From CAZFUY01 sp964522445 (lineage in GTDB: Bacteria; Pseudomonadota; Gammaproteobacteria; SZUA-229): a stretch of DNA of 64,000 nucleotides. Below are positions 59,320-64,000 of this stretch, piece by piece (position 1 is the stretch's first letter; the number at the start of each line of letters is the position of its first letter). The DNA lies in NCBI GenBank assembly GCA_964522445.1, contig CAZFUY010000002.1, positions 3,501 to 67,500 on the forward strand, written 5' to 3'. A program made the position numbers and the translations under genes. The notes under the pieces are model-generated. The model searched no databases and was not told the origin of the DNA. It saw only the letters and a program-made list of their open reading frames with translations.

Positions 59320-59477
59320 GAGACCTTTGCACGATAGAGGCGCGAAAGAAAAATGCACTAAAATTTTACTGATTGAGACAGGAAACTTGCTAATAGCTAG
59401 GCTATTAGCAAGTTTTCTAACGAAAAGCAGTGAAATTTTAATCATTTTTACTCGTGAATATATCGCGCAAAGGTCTC
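59320..59477. repeat. MITE-like element, copy 3 (158 bp), between pntAA and hemH
   Basis: Ends GAGACCTTTGCACGATA and TATCGCGCAAAGGTCTC are flanked by AAATT direct repeats (59315-59319 and 59478-59482). The interior shares several blocks with copy 2. In its middle is a 14-bp perfect palindrome with 3-base centre (AACTTGCTAATAGC / GCTATTAGCAAGTT, 59384-59414). Its right end is only 43 bases from the hemH start, so it may form part of the promoter or 5' leader. Confidence 0.88.
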
Positions 59478-59519
59478 AAATTATATTTATACACGAGAAT
59501 TTCAACAAATTTGCTTCTT

Positions 59520-60641
59520 ATGAAAGACAAAAAGAATAAATACCACACAGATTATCTACACGGCCCTCAGGAACGCATTGGGATTTTACTCGTCAATCTG
59601 GGTTCACCTGAAGCGCCAACTACCCGAGCGCTGAAAAAATATCTGGCTGAATTTCTCTGGGATCCCAGAGTTGTAGAAACATCACGACCTGTCTGGTGGC
59701 TAATTTTGCATGGTTTTATTTTACGTAAGCGCCCTGCTATTTCTGCAAAATTATATAAACGTATCTGGACAGATCAGGGATCACCATTAATTGCCACGTC
59801 AATGAAACAGGCTCAGCTCATTGAAAAACAGTTACAAAAACAGATTCGTGGCAATGTTTTAGTTGATGTTGCTATGCGATATGGCAAACCATCTATTGCC
59901 AGCGGATTACGCAGCCTTAGAAAATCGGGCGCTCACCGCCTGTTAATACTGCCGATGTATCCTCAATATTCTGCTACCACAACCGCTTCTGTTTTTGATG
60001 CCATTACTAAAGAATTACGCCACTGGCGCTGGCTGCCCGATATGCGTTTTATTAATAGCTATCACGACCACCCTGACTACATTGATGCACTGGCAAAAAG
60101 CATTTTGAATCACTGGAACAATAGCAATAGAAAACCAGATATGCTGCTATTTTCATTTCATGGTATTCCTAAAAGTTATTTTGAGAATGGCGACCCCTAT
60201 TATTGCCATTGCCAGAAAACAGCACGACTGGTTGCTAAAAAACTTTTACTAAAAGACACTCAATGGAAAATCGTTTTTCAGTCACGCATGGGCAAAGAAG
60301 AATGGTTACAACCCTATTGCGACACCACCTTAAAACAACTGGCTTATGATGGCGTAAAAAAAGTTGACGTTATCTGCCCCGGTTTTGCTACTGACTGTCT
60401 GGAAACACTGGAAGAAATTAATATGGAAAACCGGCAGATTTTTCTTGACCGTGGCGGTGCCGATTTCCAGTATATTCCTGCACTTAATGCAGAACAGATT
60501 CATATTGATTTATTATGTAATTTAATTGTCCAGCACAGCTTTGGCTGGCCCGAAACCATGCCTAAATGGGATTCAGGACAACGTGCTGTTGAAGCCAATA
60601 AAACGCGGGAGCGTGCCAAGAAAAAAGGCGCACCAAACTAA
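59520..60641 (+). CDS. hemH: Ferrochelatase
   Basis: The 373-residue enzyme inserts iron into protoporphyrin IX. Signatures are ILLVNLGSPEAPTTRALKKYL, the catalytic His in LLFSFHGIPKSYFENGDPY, and DCLETLEEI. The ATG at 59520 is preferred over the 22-codon extension upstream, because the family begins near here and the extension runs into the MITE. It completes haem synthesis begun by HemB and HemN encoded elsewhere in the window. Confidence 0.94.
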   Translation: MKDKKNKYHTDYLHGPQERIGILLVNLGSPEAPTTRALKKYLAEFLWDPRVVETSRPVWWLILHGFILRKRPAISAKLYKRIWTDQGSPLIATSMKQAQLIEKQLQKQIRGNVLVDVAMRYGKPSIASGLRSLRKSGAHRLLILPMYPQYSATTTASVFDAITKELRHWRWLPDMRFINSYHDHPDYIDALAKSILNHWNNSNRKPDMLLFSFHGIPKSYFENGDPYYCHCQKTARLVAKKLLLKDTQWKIVFQSRMGKEEWLQPYCDTTLKQLAYDGVKKVDVICPGFATDCLETLEEINMENRQIFLDRGGADFQYIPALNAEQIHIDLLCNLIVQHSFGWPETMPKWDSGQRAVEANKTRERAKKKGAPN

Positions 60642-60659
60642 TAAACAAAAGCAACGCTA

Positions 60660-61006
60660 ATGCACACAAAAGCCTCTCAGAAAAAACCTTTTATTGCCAT
60701 TAGCAGTTGTATATTAGGCCATCATGTTCGCTATGATGGTGAAATAAAATTTTTTCCTGCTATTTATCAGCATCTTGAAAATTATTTTGAATTTATTCCT
60801 GTATGCCCCGAAGTTGAAACAGGCTTAACCGTCCCCCGCCCTGCGGTTCAACTCAGTGATAATATTGAATCACCTAAAATGACAGGACGGGATAATGCAG
60901 ATATTGATATTACCGAACAAATGCTATTGTTCTGTAATATCAAACCCAAAACGCTAAATTTAATTTGCGGTTATATTTTTAAAAGCAAATCACCCAGTTG
61001 CGGCTT
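60660..61006 (+). CDS. DUF523 (TudS-like) protein, cut by assembly gap
   Basis: About 115 residues are visible before the run of N. They contain SSCILGHHVRYDG, a PVCPEVETGL segment and SPSCG, the cysteine positions of DUF523 proteins. Some of these are [4Fe-4S] thiouracil desulfurases (TudS). The remainder is lost in the gap. It lies 18 bases after hemH and is probably co-transcribed. Confidence 0.8.
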
Positions 61007-61106
61007 NNNNNNNNNNNNNNNNNNNNNNNNNNNNNNNNNNNNNNNNNNNNNNNNNNNNNNNNNNNNNNNNNNNNNNNNNNNNNNNNNNNNNNNNNNNNNN
61101 NNNNNN
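61007..61106. other. Run of 100 N (assembly gap)
   Basis: Exactly 100 unknown bases, the usual convention for a gap of unknown size. It cuts the DUF523 gene, and the linkage and spacing of the Sel1 and dsrL genes to the left part depend on the scaffold being right. Confidence 0.95.
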
Positions 61107-61114
61107 ATTCAAAT

Positions 61115-61924
61115 ATGAAAAAAATTTTATTTTTTATTTTACTGCTATGCACAACAGGCATTATAAATCTGTCACAGGCCGGTGCGCGTGAAGATGGATT
61201 AAAAGCCTATAAACTGGGACACTACAAAGAAGCCATTAAATACTGGCTACCTCTGGCTGAATTAGGTGATAGCGAAGTTCAATATAATCTGGCTGTTATG
61301 TATAGCGAAGGACGCGGTGTCGATCAGGATTATAAAAAGGCTTATAAATGGCTAATTCAGGCCGCCGATCAAAATGATGCCGATGCAGAATTTCGACTCG
61401 GAAAAATGTATGCACAGGGTCTGGGTGTAGATCAAGATTACAAACAGGCTGCTCGCTGGTTTCAATATTCAGCTCAACATGGCAATGCCAATGCACAATA
61501 CAATCTGGGCATTTTATACGCACAGGGTCTGGGAGTCAGACAGGATCACGAACTTGCCATGCGCTGGTATTACAAAGCCGCCGAACTAAATCATGTCAGC
61601 GCACAATTTAATCTTGGCCATATGCATGAACATGGGCTAGGGATTCCTAAAGATTTAAACGAAGCTTTTTACTGGTATGACAAAGCTGCCCGACAGGGTG
61701 CAGCCGATGCACAGGCTAATCTGGGGCGCTTATATTTTAATGGGCTGGGCACTCAGAAAGATGACATCATTGCCTATGCCTGGTTTAACCTTGCAGAAAA
61801 TCAGGATATAGAAAATGCTCGACTCAATAAAGCCTTTGTTTTCAATCAATTAGATAGTGATGAAAAAAAACAGGCCATAGCTTTAGCCAAAGACTACCTT
61901 TCCAGATTCGGCAAGAAAAAATAA
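61115..61924 (+). CDS. Secreted Sel1-repeat protein
   Basis: The 269-residue protein has a signal peptide (MKKILFFILLLCTTGIINLSQAG) and about five Sel1-like repeats of 36 residues (AxYNLGxxYAxGxGVxQDYxxAxxWxxxAAxxG), from about residue 45 to 225. Sel1 proteins are scaffold-like regulators. It begins 8 bases after the assembly gap, but its ATG and signal peptide look like a complete start. Confidence 0.88.
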   Translation: MKKILFFILLLCTTGIINLSQAGAREDGLKAYKLGHYKEAIKYWLPLAELGDSEVQYNLAVMYSEGRGVDQDYKKAYKWLIQAADQNDADAEFRLGKMYAQGLGVDQDYKQAARWFQYSAQHGNANAQYNLGILYAQGLGVRQDHELAMRWYYKAAELNHVSAQFNLGHMHEHGLGIPKDLNEAFYWYDKAARQGAADAQANLGRLYFNGLGTQKDDIIAYAWFNLAENQDIENARLNKAFVFNQLDSDEKKQAIALAKDYLSRFGKKK

Positions 61925-62048
61925 ACAGAATATAAGCCGCTCTAGCGCGGAATATAGGTTGAATAAATGCTGATGTTCTAATATATTTACCGGTTTCCAT
62001 TCACACTCCACTAAGGGCACAACGCGCAAGCGTAGAGGGCAAATTAAA

Positions 62049-64000
62049 GTGACTGAAAACAACTTCACATACCGTCGCTTCGAAGACACAGATCGCGATT
62101 CCACCGATTTAGATATTAAGAAAAAGTGGAATCAGGAACCTATTAGTATTGGTGAGTCTTATGCCTGCCCTACTTATGTACACAAAACACCACCCTGTCA
62201 GGGCAGCTGCCCTTCGGGACATGATATCCGCGGCTGGTTATCTATCGTTCGCGGTTTAGATACCCCACCCGAAGGCATGCAATGGCAGGAATATGCATTT
62301 CAACGCATGGTTACTTCCAACCCATTTCCTGCAGTAATGGGGCGCGTATGTCCTGCACCCTGTCAGGATAGTTGCAACCGTAACGAACTTGAAGCCTATG
62401 TTGGCATCAACTCAATCGAACAATATATTGGCGACTGGGCAATTGAAAACAATACCAAACTACCCGCAGCAGGCGCTGATACTGGCAAAAAAATCGCCGT
62501 AGTCGGCAGTGGTCCTGCAGGACTTGCAGCCGCTTACTTCCTTCGCCTGCAAGGTCACGGCATAACGCTATTCGAAGAATATGAAAAACTGGGCGGCATG
62601 ATGATTTACGGTATTCCAAACTACCGTACACCACGTGATGTTCTGGATGCAGAAATTAATCGCATTATCGATATGGGCATTGAAGTTAAAACATCAACCC
62701 GTGTGGGTCGTGATATTTCTTTAGACGATATCAATAAAGATTTTGATGCTGTTCTCTGGGGCATAGGCACACCTGATGGCCGTGGCGTACCCGTGCCCGG
62801 TGCTGAAAATGCACCCAATTGCACAGATGCCATGTCATTCCTGCGCGCTTATAACACCGGCAAATTACAATATGTGGCGGGTCGAGTGCTCGTTATAGGC
62901 GCAGGCGACTCTGCCATGGATGTTGTGGCTGTTGTAAAACGCATTGGCAGCCTTGATAACGTCAGCGAAGAAAATCTGCCCGAAAACGTTATTCTTGGAA
63001 AAACAGAACACAACCCTGCCGCAGCAGAAGCACGCCAACCAGCTGAAGCATGGATTGTTTACCGCCGCCCCATTTCACAGGCTCCCTGCACTCCGCATGA
63101 GCTAAAAGCCGTTATTGAAGAAGGCGTAGAAATTCATGACAGCATTTCTCCAATGGAAGTTATGCTGGATGAAAATGGTCGCGCCAGAGCATTAAAAGTA
63201 GCGCCGGTAGAAGTAGTCAATGGCGAAATGAAAGTTAAGGAAGATGAAGCCTACGAAATTGAATGCTCAATGATTGTTGGCGCAACAGGTCAACAGGGTG
63301 ATTATGAAGGCCTTGAAGAATTAAACAATGGTCGCAATCTGATTGATTCAGATGCAACCTTCCAGGTCGCATCCAAACCCGGTCAGTTTGTAGCCGGTGA
63401 TGCGGTTCGCCCTCATCTGTTAACTACAGCAATAGGTCAGGCTTCTGTTGCCGTAGCCAGCATTAATGATTACCTGAAAGGCCAGGAAATTTCTAAACGA
63501 CCTAAAGTAGACAAGCATCATTTCAGTATTGGCGAAGAACTATCTCGTCATAATATTTCACTTGATAAATACAACGATCAGGCCGCTCATGGTACAGATA
63601 AATCCAGTTTCGCTATTCATAATTATGAAGACCGTTCTGATACCGAAGTCATAGATGCCGATGAATTATATCTGGGACACTTTGAGTTTAATGATATAAA
63701 TAATCGTCAGGAAGTTGAGTTAAATTCACAACAGGTATTAAGCAATTTTGAAGAACGTTTTAAAACACTGGAAGAAGACAGAGCACGTAAAGAAGCAGAT
63801 CGCTGCATGAGTTGCGGCATGTGCTTTGAATGTGACAACTGTGTTATCTACTGCCCTCAGGATGCAATTTACCGCGTCAAAAAAGATGAGCATGCAATAG
63901 GCCGTTATGTTGCAACAGATTATTTTAAATGTGTTGGCTGTCATATCTGTCAGGATGTTTGTCCAACGGGTTATATTAAAATGGGATTGGGTAGTTATTA
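62049..64000 (+). CDS. dsrL: DsrL, NADPH-dependent iron-sulfur flavoprotein of sulfur oxidation (3' edge at window end)
   Basis: This 650-residue reading frame ends in ...GLGSY with the stop just beyond the window. GTG at 62049 is preceded by AGAGGG nine bases upstream. The N-terminal cluster domain (C50, C54, C101, C105, C109) resembles GltD. FAD and NAD(P) Rossmann motifs follow (VVGSGPAGLAAAY at 151, VIGAGDSAMDVV near 283). Two C-terminal [4Fe-4S] sites have cysteines at 586, 589, 592, 595, 598, 602 and 628, 631, 634, 638. This layout is DsrL, which passes electrons from the reverse sulfite reductase to NAD(P). dsrK does not precede it here. GltD-like paralogs are the alternative. Confidence 0.85.
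   Translation, partial: MTENNFTYRRFEDTDRDSTDLDIKKKWNQEPISIGESYACPTYVHKTPPCQGSCPSGHDIRGWLSIVRGLDTPPEGMQWQEYAFQRMVTSNPFPAVMGRVCPAPCQDSCNRNELEAYVGINSIEQYIGDWAIENNTKLPAAGADTGKKIAVVGSGPAGLAAAYFLRLQGHGITLFEEYEKLGGMMIYGIPNYRTPRDVLDAEINRIIDMGIEVKTSTRVGRDISLDDINKDFDAVLWGIGTPDGRGVPVPGAENAPNCTDAMSFLRAYNTGKLQYVAGRVLVIGAGDSAMDVVAVVKRIGSLDNVSEENLPENVILGKTEHNPAAAEARQPAEAWIVYRRPISQAPCTPHELKAVIEEGVEIHDSISPMEVMLDENGRARALKVAPVEVVNGEMKVKEDEAYEIECSMIVGATGQQGDYEGLEELNNGRNLIDSDATFQVASKPGQFVAGDAVRPHLLTTAIGQASVAVASINDYLKGQEISKRPKVDKHHFSIGEELSRHNISLDKYNDQAAHGTDKSSFAIHNYEDRSDTEVIDADELYLGHFEFNDINNRQEVELNSQQVLSNFEERFKTLEEDRARKEADRCMSCGMCFECDNCVIYCPQDAIYRVKKDEHAIGRYVATDYFKCVGCHICQDVCPTGYIKMGLGSY

Overview
The window looks like a chromosomal segment of a free-living or facultatively host-associated gammaproteobacterium. 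It is AT-rich (about 40% GC by eye), and its housekeeping gene order matches Pseudomonas-type gammaproteobacteria. One block reads trkA - rsmB - fmt - def - tsaP - dprA - smg - topA - tsaC, and another reads radC - coaBC - dut - phosphomannomutase - argB - pyrE - exoIII. The last gene is a nearly complete dsrL, the NADPH-dependent iron-sulfur flavoprotein of the reverse Dsr sulfur-oxidation pathway. This suggests a sulfur-oxidising member such as the Chromatiales/Thiotrichales-type lineages. The genus cannot be told from the sequence.

Layout. 1-0.8 kb: truncated tyrosine recombinase and an unrecognised small ORF. 1-4 kb: TtcA-like PP-loop protein and a chemoreceptor. 4.3-9.4 kb (minus strand): cytochrome b561, a trkH - methyltransferase - lipid A acyltransferase operon joined by TAATG overlaps, and trkA. 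9.6-10.2 kb: multihaem cytochrome c inserted between trkA and rsmB. 10.3-19.2 kb: divergent rsmB-fmt-def and tsaP-dprA-smg-topA-tsaC. 19.4-24 kb (minus strand): two-receiver PAS-GGDEF-EAL protein, BASS-family transporter, an EGKCG-motif (HvfA-like) peptide precursor and a DUF302 protein. 24.1-35.6 kb: hemB-aroE, DUF2914, gamma carbonic anhydrase-like protein, gor, ubiA, trhA, comF, bioB-bioF, hemN, YbaK-like deacylase and two small paralogs. 35.6-45.8 kb: MazG-like, fetAB, FimV-like, radC, coaBC to argB, DUF4124, TauE, pyrE and ExoIII/Crc-like. 45.9-50.8 kb: ampG-like, a Rieske-like protein that has lost its cluster ligands, hemW, DUF4124, rpmE and a thermonuclease. 50.9-59.1 kb: malic enzyme, malate dehydrogenase, flap exonuclease, RluE-like, TPR protein and three-subunit transhydrogenase. 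59.5-64 kb: hemH, a DUF523 gene cut by a 100-N assembly gap, a Sel1 protein and dsrL.

Functionally the window combines haem synthesis (hemB, hemN, hemH, haem chaperone hemW), biotin synthesis, C4/NADPH metabolism (maeB, mdh, pntAB), potassium uptake (trkAH) and translation or tRNA upkeep. It holds no CRISPR array and no rRNA, and I recognised no tRNA.

The intergenic regions are rich in small palindromic elements. There are three copies of a 158-160 bp MITE-like element with GAGACCTTTGC ends and AT-rich target duplications. Two REPIN-like elements flank mdh in opposite orientation, one REP doublet lies after the RluE-like gene, and there are other long inverted repeats. The best leads for something little described are the cluster-less Rieske-like membrane protein (47295-47738), the orphan EGKCG peptide precursor (23176-23457), and the rpmE terminator hairpin that lies inside the signal-peptide codons of the next gene (50040-50071).
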